A stretch of 64,000 bases of DNA from Neodontobutis hainanensis (GCA_024349245.1 JALDNG010000038.1:434001-498000), one strand, 5' to 3'; shown: positions 24,540-33,985, counted from the stretch's first letter. Notes: generated from the sequence alone by a model not told the origin. Translations and numbers: made by a program.

Positions 24540-24860
24540 ATTTCAGGAGTCCCTAACTTTACCACTGACTAAGTCATTCCCCATAATGAAGTCAATTCCT
24601 TTTATCGGAAACTCAGCCCTCACTCCGACTTCCACTTCACCTGATACCAAATCAGATTCAAAAAACACTCTGTGTAATGGAACACCAATGTCTTCCATTG
24701 CAAAGCCCAAGACTGGTACATCAGAACCAACAGCAGACTCTTTACCAAATGCCAAAACACTACACAAAATGAATGACTGAGAAGCAGCCGAATTGCGTAT
24801 TTTTATTGGGACACGGACATTATCACTGGGCAAAGACACAACTCCGTCCATAATAACAAT
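24540..24860 (-). pseudogene. Retroelement aspartic protease, active site lost
   Basis: The frame contains VVSLPSDNVRVPIKI, then RNSAASQSFIL, then GVPLHRVFFESDLVSG and GIDFIMGNDLVSG. The layout matches retroviral-type aspartic proteases, in which a D-T/S-G-A active site follows a hydrophobic strand and an ILGxD(L) motif lies near the end. The active-site position (24786-24794) reads N-S-A, so the catalytic Asp and Gly are both replaced. Gag capsid runs into protease without a visible CCHC zinc knuckle, consistent with a deletion at their junction (about 24840-24890). Copy 2 lacks the protease entirely. Confidence 0.75.
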
Positions 24861-25326
24861 TTTTGTTATTATGACAATTTTTAAATTCTTCAAGTATAAT
24901 TAATTGCTTTAACATACCGAAATATTTAACGTCATTTGATGTGCACCATCTTTCAAAGAGAGTCTCTTTCTCGCGGGCAAACTCCACATAGGTCAGGTAA
25001 GGGTGTTTCTTTAATCTCCGAAATCTTTGTCTGTATGCTTCTGGACAAAGTTCCAAACATCGGAGCACAGCCGATTTGACTTTATCATAGTTCAGACTGT
25101 CCTCTGCAGACAGCGATAAATACGCCACTTGCGCTTTACCGCTGAGAACGCACTGCAACAATAAAGTCCACACATCCTTAGGCCATTTTAATGTTTTTGC
25201 CACACGCTCAAACAGGATAAAGAATTTATCCACGTTTCTTTCGTTAAAGGGAGGAACTAAACAAATATTTTTGGTCACATCAAAGTCAGAACATTTTACT
25301 TGAGATGGAGCTACACTTAGTTCTAA
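24861..25326 (-). pseudogene. Gag capsid (SCAN-like ancestor), copy 1
   Basis: Minus-strand frame LVPPFNERNVDKFFILFERV, then KWPKDVWTLLLQCVLSGKAQ, YDKVKSAVLRCLELCPEAYR, then RFRRLKKHPYLTYVEFAREK and LKQLIILEEFK. This is the capsid of Gmr1-like gypsy elements, the family from which the SCAN domain is thought to derive (W..LL...L.GKA...Y; L....L.PE.YR.RFR; L..L..LE.F). Copy 2 carries the same region at 51037-51434. Upstream the frame is interrupted by the SINE at 25327-25590; downstream it ends at an apparent deletion into protease. Confidence 0.85.
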
Positions 25327-25590
25327 GGGGCGGCAGTATAGCACAGTGGGTAGAGCGGCCGTCCTTCGACTGGTGGGTGGGCGGATCGAATCCCGCTCAA
25401 AACATTCCAAAACATCATAACATCCAGCTCTCCCCCGCATACTGTCATTGTGTCCTTGGGCAAGACACTTAACCTACATTGCCTCCAGTGAAGTTCTGTA
25501 ACACTGGTAATAGTTTAATGTATGTAAAGCGCTTTGAGTGCCTACTACAGTAGGTGGAAAAGCGCTATATAAAGATTATTATTATAACTC
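25327..25590 (+). mobile_element. tRNA-derived SINE inserted in gag
   Basis: It starts ggggcggcagtatagcacag, has a pol III A box (tagcacagtgg, 25339-25349) and a B box (gatcgaatc, 25384-25392), then a body with gtgtccttgggcaagacact and an L2-type 3' tail (aaagcgctttgagtg... aaaagcgctatataaa) ending in ATT repeats. The gag sequence on each side is continuous with copy 2 (tagttcta / actcgcgc), so the SINE inserted into the retroelement. No clear target-site duplication longer than about 3 bp is visible. The same family occurs at 42711-42940. Confidence 0.85.
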
Positions 25591-25654
25591 GCGCAAACTA
25601 ATTTCTTTTTGCTGATCAAGTCTTTTAGCTTCTAACTCAAACTGGAAAGATTTT
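25591..25654 (-). pseudogene. Gag coiled-coil segment upstream of the SINE
   Basis: The minus strand encodes the stretch equivalent to FQFELEAKRLDQQKEIRLRE in copy 2 (about 50958-51024), a charged coiled-coil-like region before the capsid. Homology ends abruptly at gattttt, where the right flanking repeat begins. Confidence 0.75.
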
Positions 25655-25853
25655 TGAGGCTATCCAGATCTATTCCACAGTAGCATCTGGAAGGGCATCC
25701 ATAGAAAGTGTTTGCAAAAGGCAGGTTTGTTAAAATTAAAAAATTGTGGATGATTAAATTTATAATCAGTGTTTAATCACAATCAGAGATACGCCATGTT
25801 GTTTATGTTAATAATGGCAAAACGGTCACTGCATCTTCATACCTAAACCACGG
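25655..25853 (+). repeat. Right ~199-bp direct repeat flanking gypsy copy 1
   Basis: Second copy of the sequence at 21338-21533, same orientation, again ending in cctaaaccacgg. Beyond the end the two flanks differ (LTR on the left, ccagaaaagtcgc on the right). A 40-bp piece resembling its first part is also present at 44740-44779, so it may be a dispersed repeat. Confidence 0.85.
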
Positions 25854-26456
25854 CCAGAAAAGTCGCTGCCTTATTTGTTACACCACCAGCTGTTTTTTTT
25901 ACCTAATGCCTATAATTATGAGCCCGCTTACCTTCCATTTTGAACTGTTCCAAGCAAATATGTCACCCGTTGTCATTTTATTATTAGTTTATTTTGAGAC
26001 TAGTTATAAACAGACTGAATAATAATAATAGACTGGTAAAAATACATAAGAGGACAGGGTTTTTGTTTACCTCTAAAAGCTGGTCTAATTTTGTGATTAT
26101 AAATAGGAGTACAATTTTGAACACTTATTAGACTCTTGATTTATTGAAGAAGTGAAAGAAAATGCACCAAAGTAACTCAATGTGCTTTACGGAAATGAAA
26201 CAAAAGTTGTAGCAAAGAACTGATTGAAACTGATGAGGAATTTACCGTATGTGCTGTCTTTAGAGCTCAGACATTACGAGACAGAATGAAGACTTGCTAA
26301 ATAATCTTAGACAAGAGACATTTGAGAACAATTCAAACAGACCATATACCATTCAAGTCAGGTTATGTTTCTGTGGACAAGCAACAAACAGTACCACAGA
26401 TTGCAGTGTCAAGACCAAGACCTAGATACGCTCTGGTTGCAGACTTGTCTCGGTCA
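25854..26456. other. Non-coding stretch
   Basis: Nothing recognised. Confidence 0.4.
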
Positions 26457-26683
26457 GATTATATCTGACCTCCCCAGCGACCACAATAACAGCTGTAAAA
26501 TGGAAATATGACAAAAATATTAAGTTAATAAATAACTTAAATAAAGGTTGGGACGTAATTATGTTACGGACAATTCACTAATGAACCTTTTAGGGTTGCT
26601 ACATTTTGTCTGTTTGACTTTAACCTCTAATCCACAAACAGCTCAAATAACAACAACCTTATTTAAATCTAATGCTAAACATT

Positions 26684-26725
26684 TGGCATCGGTGGGATTT
26701 GAACCCACGCCTCCAAAGAGACTGG
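26684..26725 (-). pseudogene. tRNA-Leu 3'-half fragment
   Basis: The minus strand gives the acceptor 3' strand, T arm (GGGTTCAAATCCCACC) and variable arm of the same tRNA-Leu as at 27275-27356. Homology stops at the anticodon stem (ccagtctctttgg), so the 5' half is absent. Confidence 0.75.
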
Positions 26726-27274
26726 CGTTTGGCTTGGAGCAAATGGTTTTGTTTGAGTCAATGTTACATTTGTTTTTTCAAGCAATTTTCTCCTCAGCTC
26801 CCAGAACAGCAACCACAAGAATGACTGTAAAATGGAAATATGATCCAAATATTTAAAAGATTTAATAAAAGCACAGTGAGGGAAGTTGCAATAGAGCATG
26901 CTGGACGTAACTGGAATTCGATAAAAAAAAACAAAAAAAACATGAAATTAAATATTGTTTTATTTAACAGAACTAATTATATCTGACACTCCTAGCAACC
27001 GCAAAAACATATGTAAAATGTGGAAAAAATATCCAAGATGATGGGTAAACAGGACATGATAATATTTGGGTTAGTTCTGTTGGATTCACTAATGAACATT
27101 TTAGGGTTGCTACTCTTGTGTAGCAAATATTTCAGAAAATATATTATAATAACTAGTTTTAGTTTTTCAGATTTTTTAACAAAAATGTCTCTATTTGACT
27201 TTAACCTTTACTTCGCAAACAGTAGAGGGTCAAAGCTCAAATTACAACAACCTTAAATAAATCTAATGCAAATT

Positions 27275-27356
27275 TGGCAGCGGTGGGATTTGAACCCACA
27301 CCTCCGAAGAGACTGGAGCCTTAATCCAGCGCCTTTGACTGCTCGGCCACACTACT
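27275..27356 (-). tRNA. tRNA-Leu(AAG)-like gene, possibly a pseudogene
   Basis: 82 bases that align end to end with vertebrate tRNA-Leu. It has D-arm GGCCGAGCAG, anticodon stem-loop CTGGATTAAGGCTCCAG with anticodon AAG (complement of 27320-27322), long variable arm TCTCTTCGGAG, T arm GGGTTCAAATCCC and 3' end GCTGCCA. Oddities are an A-C mismatch at the first acceptor pair, G-to-A in the D loop and in the B box (TTCAAATCC in place of TTCGAATCC), and no run of four or more T just downstream for pol III termination. It is full length, but these changes suggest reduced or lost function. It sits in a decayed tandem cluster. Confidence 0.7.
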
Positions 27357-27910
27357 TACATGTGCCAAAAAAAGATAAAATTACAATATATCCCAGCTGA
27401 GACTGGGCTAAACTACTGATAATATACTACATAAAAAACTACAATTAAAATTCAGAAAAATTGTTAATATTAAAATATTAAATTATATATACAAAAAATG
27501 TACAATAACAAAAAATAAAAAAAATATTTTAAAATATTTTTTTCAATAATTTTTTTTTTTTTTTGACATAATTGAAAATTGATACAGGAATTAAATATGA
27601 CAATAATTTAGATCTGACCCCCCCAGCGACCACAAGAACGACTATAAAATGGAAATATGACCCATATATTTTAAAAGTTAAATAAAATCACAGTGAGGAA
27701 TGCTGGACGTAATTGGAATTCGATAAAAAAACATGAAATTAAATGAACATTTTAGGGTTGCTACTCTATATTCGCAAATATTTCAGAACATAGGAAAGAT
27801 CTTATAATAACCAGTTTTATGTCAGGTTTGTAACAAGTGTGTCTTTGTTTGACTTTAACCATTACTCCACAAACAGCAGAGGGTCAAAGCTGAAATTACA
27901 GCAACCTCGA

Positions 27911-29024
27911 TATGTACCACGATACACCTGCAACGATACAATAAATCCTGAAATTGTATTGTAAGATAATATATTGCATGTTTTTTAATGTTAGATCCTG
28001 TAAAACCTCATTTTGTTTTGTTATAAAGTCTCAAGAAGAGATGTATGAACTATTAAGAGTTAGCGCTGGCTGACCAGATCAGTCAAACGATCGGTAACAT
28101 TACTTTTCCTTGAAATTAAGTTTGTTTGTTTTATTTACACATGCACTATGCCTTTTTACTTCTTTACTATAGTTTTTTAAGTTTACAAACTCACTGGCAT
28201 CCATCTTATCCTGCTCAGGGCAATGCAACATCACCTGCTTTATTATTAATTCCCCTCTGGTTTGAGCTATTGGTTTGTTTTTAGGTTTTAAGTTTAACAA
28301 ATAGTCTTGCATTTTAAAGCTACTATTGTAAACAACATTGCTCTGCGGATTAGGGGTTCTTTCTAAATACCTGGCAAAAGGTAGTCATTAATCTATGACA
28401 CAATTGGTTTCCTGTCATCTCTGGAGACACAAGCACACAAACACAAGAGTTGAAAATGCTCTATAACATTTACAATCCACCAGTTCTCCAGACCATCTTT
28501 TTTTAAAAGGAATTCAGCTATAACAACATTATGATGTGTGCTCTGCATTCGATTGTACTGTTCCCACTGACCTCACTTTGCCAGATGAGATATACTAGAG
28601 GCTTTCATTGCTGCTGGGCTAACAATGCCCAGGTTGGCCTGTATCTCTTTTCAAAGTCACCGTTCTACCTTTCAAAGCCACGGCAGAGGTCAAGGCAGTG
28701 GGCACAGTTTGTCATCTGCCATTACTGATGTTGTAAGAACACCTGCATGAACCTACACTGGATTTAGTGAAATATTACTCAACCAACATAACAAGACATT
28801 GGGCATTGAGTTTTGAATACAAGCACGGTCTCAAACAATGATTTTTCTGCTATTTATCTATTTAATAATGACAAGTTAATAACCACCTGACCCATTTTTT
28901 GTGGCGCACAGCTTGTCAGTCTATATTAATCATTACAGCTCACTACAGGAGCTTGTTACATCCTGCAAAGCACAAACCAGTTGGTTCAAAGAGTTTGTAA
29001 AATAAATGGTGAACCAGACCTGTT
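27911..29024. other. Gene-free stretch
   Basis: No gene recognised. The 28520-28735 block has balanced composition and looks like a conserved non-coding element. The rest is AT-rich. Confidence 0.35.
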
Positions 29025-29345
29025 TTAAAGGTACTGTATGTGATTTGTTTTTGGTGCAGAGCATGTGAACAGCTATGGTAACCATGCTGTCTTCTGTTTT
29101 TAAATTGTTGATAATAAATCCCCCTCTCGGGGAAGTGCAGTCATGCATTTTGAAATCAAAGTACATCGATAGGGTTTGTTGCTCTAAAAGTAGCCCCTCC
29201 CTCTCTAATAGCAACACTCTAGCTGCCTGTCAATCAATATGTAGTAGTTACGGCAAAGTGAGTCCAAAGTCCCGCCTCTCTCCTTTTGCCTCGTTCATGC
29301 TCGCATGTGATTGGCTGGAGCTGAAAACAGTGCTTCCCAAACAAA
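29025..29345. repeat. Possible dispersed non-autonomous element
   Basis: The start ttaaaggtactgtatgtgat and the later gtcccgcctctctcc and gtgattggctggagctg segments have the look of an abundant fish short repeat. I cannot find clear terminal repeats, so the call is weak. Confidence 0.25.
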
Positions 29346-30599
29346 GTGAGCAGGAAGAGTACTCCTTCAGCCATCTGCTGAAACCAGGTCTGTCTCTGAG
29401 CGTTTTTAAGCCAATACCTGCTTTATATCTGTGTGTGATTAAAGTTAGTTTGAGAGGTCTGCTGCTGAAGGAAACTCACTCAACTGCATGAGGCTGAGGG
29501 GTTGATGGTTTAACACACAGTCCAACTGAGTTATATAAACAAAGAGTAAATATTCCTTGACACGATTAGCAGCCAGCTTTTATGTTTTGTAATTATTCCC
29601 AATAAAAAGAGCTCATTATTTGAATATTTAGACTGTAGGCGTCTGTATAAAAACATATAAGTATATCATTAGGTAAAGATAAAATCTAGAGTCCACATGA
29701 GATTTTATCCATAACTAAAACAAACCGTGTTTTATTTGCACCAGTGTTTTATGTGCACCATAATAATATACATTTTAATTCAATTGTCAAGCATTAAAGT
29801 CTAGTAAAGAATATAATTGTATGGGTTACTTCATAGTCAATGTGTTTGTTTCTATAACCTGTTATGACTGAGATTTGGAAGAATGCCATTTGCAAAGCGA
29901 AGGGATGCGACACCGATGTGGTGCTAAAAAAAAAAAAAACCCAGGTTGGCAGGTCTGGAAATGGAGCTTTAATGGGAGTAAGCTGTAAAGTTGCAGAAGT
30001 AACATAACAATCAATCATATCCTGGTGAGTCCAGATGTGTTTGTCTGATTTTGATAAATCTAAATGAACAATCGGTGTAAGAATAATTTAATGGTTCTTC
30101 TCTGCCTGCATGAAAATGTCCCACTTTATCTTAGCATGAGCACATTCAAGAAATTTGTAAAGACAAGCATTACATTTACAAAATATCTTAAAGATTCTCA
30201 GCCTTTCTTTAGCTGATGCAGTAATTCTTGTCTGTGCCTTTGCAGTTTATCTGTTTTTAGCATCATCTAGTGGTAAATATGCACATTACAATTCCTCGTA
30301 AAGTTTCTCCTTTCTATAGCTTGTGAGCACGTACGGGTGTGCTTCACCTCCAGCAGTGCTCAGTTTGTCCACTCTGGGCAATTATAAACAACAATTGCTT
30401 GAACCAATTACTGCAAACACTTTTGACCAGTGTTGCCCATTTTGTTTTAGATGCTGCAAAATTTTACCCAAAGCAGCTTTTAAAGTTGAGCTAAGTCCAA
30501 TTCAAACAAAGCATATCGTTTACACATCCATTCATTGAAACTGTGTTCATTCAAGCCTGTCAGCCTGTACGCCTCCTCCTCTGCTGCTGATATCAGAGG
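29346..30599. other. Intergenic DNA upstream of mc4r
   Basis: No coding or RNA gene recognised. Parts may hold mc4r regulatory sequence, but nothing specific can be supported. Confidence 0.35.
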
Positions 30600-30667
30600 A
30601 CGACTTCAGAGATGTGTGTCGGTGTGTGTGTGCGTCGTATAAACAGCGGAGAAACGAGAGGCAAAAG
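30600..30667 (+). promoter_or_regulatory. mc4r: Candidate mc4r core promoter with TATA box
   Basis: A TATAAA (30638-30643) sits in a comparatively GC-rich patch with GTGTGTG repeats, on the same strand as mc4r and about 1.05 kb upstream of its start codon. Transcription would begin near 30668 by the usual 25-30 base spacing. No transcript evidence is available, and the true start may be closer to the gene. Confidence 0.3.
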
Positions 30668-31717
30668 ACCAGAAGCTGCCTCCGTGTGACAGGCTCCGCA
30701 TCTCACATTCCCACTCAGTGTTACAGCGTGTCACAGGCTCCACACTGCTCTTACTGCTTTTTTCACAATTTTGAAAAGGAACATTTATATTTACCTCTTG
30801 CAGATATATGGACAAGGATGATATTGAATTTCTTGGAAAGACTGAAGACTCTACTGAAGAAAAAACTGGGAATATTGTTGGAAGAAAAAGCTGAGCTTGG
30901 CAAGAGAGCTCAATGTTAAAACTTCTAACTAATGGACTTCAGAAATAAAGACATGTGTATTTGAAAAAAGAGAATGTAGAATCTGCCAAAGACTGCAAGA
31001 GACTGCTCTGAGAAAGCTTGCAAGAGGGACGATTCTCAAAGCTTACATCGTAACTGGATGAATAACTTTCTAGAAAGTCGGTTGAAAAAAGAAAATATCA
31101 AAGGAGACAAAGACTAGGGACAATCGAGAAAGACAGCTTTGGAGCTCATAATTTGCATGGATATCTTCAGAAACAAGCTTAAAAGATGTAAAAATGGACA
31201 AAAGTGAGGACATCAGAAAGATTGCCCTGAGATGGTGAGCTTTGCAAAACAATCAAAACATTTCAAAACTCAAAATAAAAAACTTGAGTTATTTGTTTGT
31301 GCTTTGATCTTAAAAGAGTGGAGTTAAAAAGCATACTGAAAAACTGAGGATGAGATTGCCCTGATTAAATTGCCTTGTAAGACATTGATGACTGTCAAAC
31401 CTCATAATGCAAAGTGGATAACTAAATTGGAAAGCCAAAAAAGAAAACATAACAGACTACTCTCATCAAAAGGCAAATACTCCTCTTCTCTTTTATTGAT
31501 GAGTTATCTGACATTATAAGAGCACCCTTTTTATTAGACGTAAGTAATCTCCGGCACTGGACAAGTCTTATTTTTTGTGAGCTAGGATTTGGAAAACATT
31601 GGACGAGATTGCTCACAGAATCAGATTTGTGAGAAAAACTGCAACAGCTGGTAATGAAGAGGAGATGGATTATTTAAAAAAACAAAGCTTAAAACTGGAA
31701 ATCTAAAAGCCACCAAC
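30668..31717 (+). other. mc4r: Putative mc4r 5' leader / proximal upstream region
   Basis: From about 30780 to the start codon the plus strand is strikingly purine-rich (many GA, AAG, GAG runs), unlike its surroundings. It contains many upstream ATGs with short frames. If the TATA box is used, this is a ~1-kb untranslated leader without an obvious intron, and the upstream ATGs would be expected to lower translation. The alternative is a shorter leader with part of this region as promoter. Confidence 0.3.
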
Positions 31718-32692
31718 ATGAACACTACACATCATCACGGATTAATGCAAGGCTATAACAACAGTAGTCAGGAGACTCTGCCACTCGATAAAGACGTACC
31801 GGACATAAAGGGGTCATCTACGGGATGTTACGAACAACTCCTGATTTCGACTGAGGTTTTTCTAACTCTGGGCATCATCAGTTTGCTGGAGAACATTTTA
31901 GTTGTGGCAGCGATTATTAAAAACAAAAACCTCCACTCTCCTATGTACTTCTTCATCTGTAGCCTAGCTGTGGCGGACATGCTAGTTAGTGTATCCAATG
32001 CTTCGGAAACTATCGTGATTGCGCTAATCAACGGCGGATCTGTGACCATACCTGTGACACTTATAAGAAATATGGACAATGTGTTTGATTCACTCATTTG
32101 CAGCTCTCTTTTGGCGTCCATTTGCAGCCTTCTTGCCATCGCGATTGACCGTTACATTACAATCTTCTATGCTTTGAGATACCATAACATTGTGACGGTA
32201 CGTAGAGCAATGCTAGTGATTAGCATCATCTGGACGTGTTGTACAATTTCAGGAATCTTGTTTATCATCTATTCAGAAAGCACCACAGTCCTAATTTGTC
32301 TCATCACCATGTTTTTCACAATGTTGGTCCTAATGGCGTCGTTGTATGTCCATATGTTCCTATTGGCGAGGCTACACATGAAGCGGATCGCGGCTTTGCC
32401 TGGAAATGCACCCATTCAACAACGAGCTAACATGAAAGGAGCCATTACTCTCACTATTCTCCTTGGAGTGTTTGTCGTCTGCTGGGCGCCATTTTTCCTC
32501 CATCTTATTTTGATGATAACTTGCCCAAGAAATCCCTATTGCACCTGCTTCATGTCGCACTTCAATATGTATTTGATTCTAATCATGTGCAACTCCGTAA
32601 TCGACCCGATCATCTACGCTTTTCGCAGCCAAGAAATGAGGAAGACTTTCAAAGAGATTTTCTGCTGTGCTCATGCTTCATTGTGTATGTAA
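31718..32692 (+). CDS. mc4r: Melanocortin-4 receptor
   Basis: Intact single-exon class A GPCR of 324 residues, usual for fish MC4R. In the family it binds alpha-MSH and AgRP at the plasma membrane of hypothalamic neurons, signals through Gs/cAMP and controls appetite and growth. Visible features: N-glycosylation sequons at Asn2, Asn14 and Asn15; TM1 about 42-68 with Asn59; TM2 with Asp87; the ligand/Ca2+ acidic triad Glu97, Asp120, Asp124; DRY at 144-146; a very short second extracellular loop; CWAPF in TM6 (255-259); DPIIY in TM7 (296-300); Cys316-Cys317 for palmitoylation. SLLENILVVAAI, SNASETIV and NPYC match MC4R better than MC3R or MC5R. The start ATG has A at -3. The tail ends soon after the Cys pair (AHASLCM), shorter than in mammals. 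No frameshift or stop. Confidence 0.98.
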   Translation: MNTTHHHGLMQGYNNSSQETLPLDKDVPDIKGSSTGCYEQLLISTEVFLTLGIISLLENILVVAAIIKNKNLHSPMYFFICSLAVADMLVSVSNASETIVIALINGGSVTIPVTLIRNMDNVFDSLICSSLLASICSLLAIAIDRYITIFYALRYHNIVTVRRAMLVISIIWTCCTISGILFIIYSESTTVLICLITMFFTMLVLMASLYVHMFLLARLHMKRIAALPGNAPIQQRANMKGAITLTILLGVFVVCWAPFFLHLILMITCPRNPYCTCFMSHFNMYLILIMCNSVIDPIIYAFRSQEMRKTFKEIFCCAHASLCM

Positions 32693-33343
32693 ATCCAGTT
32701 TATTAATCAAAACATATTACAAAAAAGATTTTTGTAAAAAAGAGCACAGAAAAGGACACCAATTCCCCTTTTGGACACTTGTGGTACTGCAACAAGACAA
32801 CCCAACCACTCTTCTCATTGTAAAAACAGAAAGCTGAACTATTCAGACTTCTCACACATTTTGTAAACCTGAAATCCAGTTGACCAGGTCATTGAAAATT
32901 GACTGCAAATGAAAAGCAAAGGGAAAAAAACAATTTCACACACATTTTTCTAGCATTATACATTTCAAAGTAGCATATTAGTAATTGTTTTGCTCAGTTA
33001 GTATCAGTTTTGATCCAATTTTGATTTTTTATTACTGTACAATTTGGGATACACTGTCCAGCTAAAAAAAATACATCATCTGTATTTAACTAAGCAACTG
33101 ATGCCTAACCCTAACTGATGCAGTGAGAAGTTCCTCTTTTCTTAAACAACCATGTGGGAAGACACATCCTGTGGTCATGGAAAAGACAATAATCTGTTTT
33201 AGAAAAGTCAAATTATTGGCATCAAGCAAAGAAAACATTTAAGGAGACTGCTTAAACTACTAAAATTGGATTATGGACTGTCCAATACATTTTTAAAAAC
33301 TGAAGGATAGTAAGGAAACATCGTCTTCGAGGAAAAAAATTAC
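32693..33343. other. mc4r downstream region
   Basis: Probable 3' untranslated and intergenic sequence. I see no clear AATAAA close to the stop codon. No other feature before the Tc1 relic. Confidence 0.4.
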
Positions 33344-33842
33344 TTGATTGATTGTGATCGGCAATCACTTAAACAGTTTGTGAAAGCAAATCATAAAATA
33401 ACAACAGTTGAACTCACGACTATGTTTAACAGTGAAAGTAAGAGCATTTCCACAAACACACAATGGGAAGGTAAACTCAAGGGATTGGGACTAAACAGCT
33501 GTGTAGCCTTAAGTAAACCTTTCGTCAGTGAGGCAAATTGGAAAAAAAGGCTTCAGTTTGCTCAGGAGCATTAAGATTGGACTCTGGAGCAAGAGAAGAG
33601 GGCCATGTGGTCTGATGAGTCCAGACTGATCCTGTTCCAGAGTGAGGGGTATCATGAGGATAAAATGAAAGGTGAATGAAGGGATGCTCCCATCAGGCCT
33701 AGTGCCTAATTTACAAGCCTGTGTGGGCAGTGCTATAATCTGGGACTGCTGCAGTGGGTCAGGTCTAATTTCAGCAACATTATGTGCCCAAAGAACAAGG
33801 TCAGCTGACCACCTGAATGGCCAGGATATCCCATCAATGGAT
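33344..33842 (+). pseudogene. Tc1-like transposase, fragment 1
   Basis: The N-terminal DNA-binding part reads CDRQSLKQFVKANHKIT (paired-like helix-turn-helix), then LGLNSCVALSKPFVSEANWK and RLQFAQEH. A stop follows, then DWTLEQ and WSDESRLILFQS (first catalytic Asp region, MWSDES). A later frame has ISATLCAQRTRSADHLN and IPSMD. Stops and frame changes occur throughout. The region with the last two catalytic residues is missing, apparently cut by the SINE-like segment that follows. No terminal inverted repeats seen. Dead remnant about 0.65 kb downstream of mc4r. Confidence 0.75.
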
Positions 33843-33985
33843 TATAGAGTGTGTGACCTTTTTGGGATGTATTGCAATGTATTTCCCAAAGACATTATGA
33901 CAATGTGAATGTGACAAGGGGGGCTTGAACCAACAACCTGGTTATTAGACATATAGCTCTATCTACCAAACCACTGTTACTAAGT
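33843..33985 (-). mobile_element. tRNA-derived SINE fragment
   Basis: On the minus strand: gtggtttggtagatagagct (A-box like), ggttcaagcccc (B-box like), then gtcacattcacattgtcata and gtctttgggaaatac, a degenerate form of the 'gtgtccttgggcaagac' body seen in the SINEs at 25327 and 42711. The 3' tail is missing. Confidence 0.55.

Larger units (their letters stand above)
21534..25654 (-). mobile_element. Ty3/gypsy element copy 1, Gmr1-like order, decayed
   Basis: Read on the minus strand from high to low coordinates, the parts are gag capsid, aspartic protease, integrase with GPY module, a 48-bp tandem repeat linker, RT, a partial RNase H, and the 3' part of an LTR ending in TAACA. Integrase before RT is the opposite of ordinary Ty3/gypsy and matches the Gmr1-like group. 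The 5' LTR, primer-binding site and start of gag are missing. A deletion fuses RNase H directly to mid-LTR sequence, a SINE sits in gag, and stops and frameshifts break the rest. The second copy at 49876-53986 is clearly the same family. Confidence 0.88.
26457..27910. repeat. Decayed tandem cluster of a tRNA-Leu-containing unit
   Basis: Four blocks recur in the same order: a 'gaccaca..aa.a.c..taaaatggaaatatga' block (26470, 26805, 27000, 27620), a 'gctggacgtaa.tggaattcgataaaa' block (26900, 27706), an 'aatgaacattttagggttgctac' block (26580, 27091, 27745), and a 'ttgactttaacc...ccacaaacag' block (26616, 27197, 27848). Two copies continue into tRNA-Leu sequence and the third does not. This is an old local tandem duplication of a tRNA gene and its flanks, now heavily diverged. 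Confidence 0.7.

Noticed and set aside
29075..29491. 138-codon plus-strand frame
   Set aside because: Falls in a likely dispersed repeat, with no domain and an overlapping antisense frame.
31828..32139. Antisense frame within mc4r
   Set aside because: Shadow of the receptor coding sequence.
33101..33117. cctaaccctaact telomere-like motif
   Set aside because: Less than three units; no interstitial telomere array.
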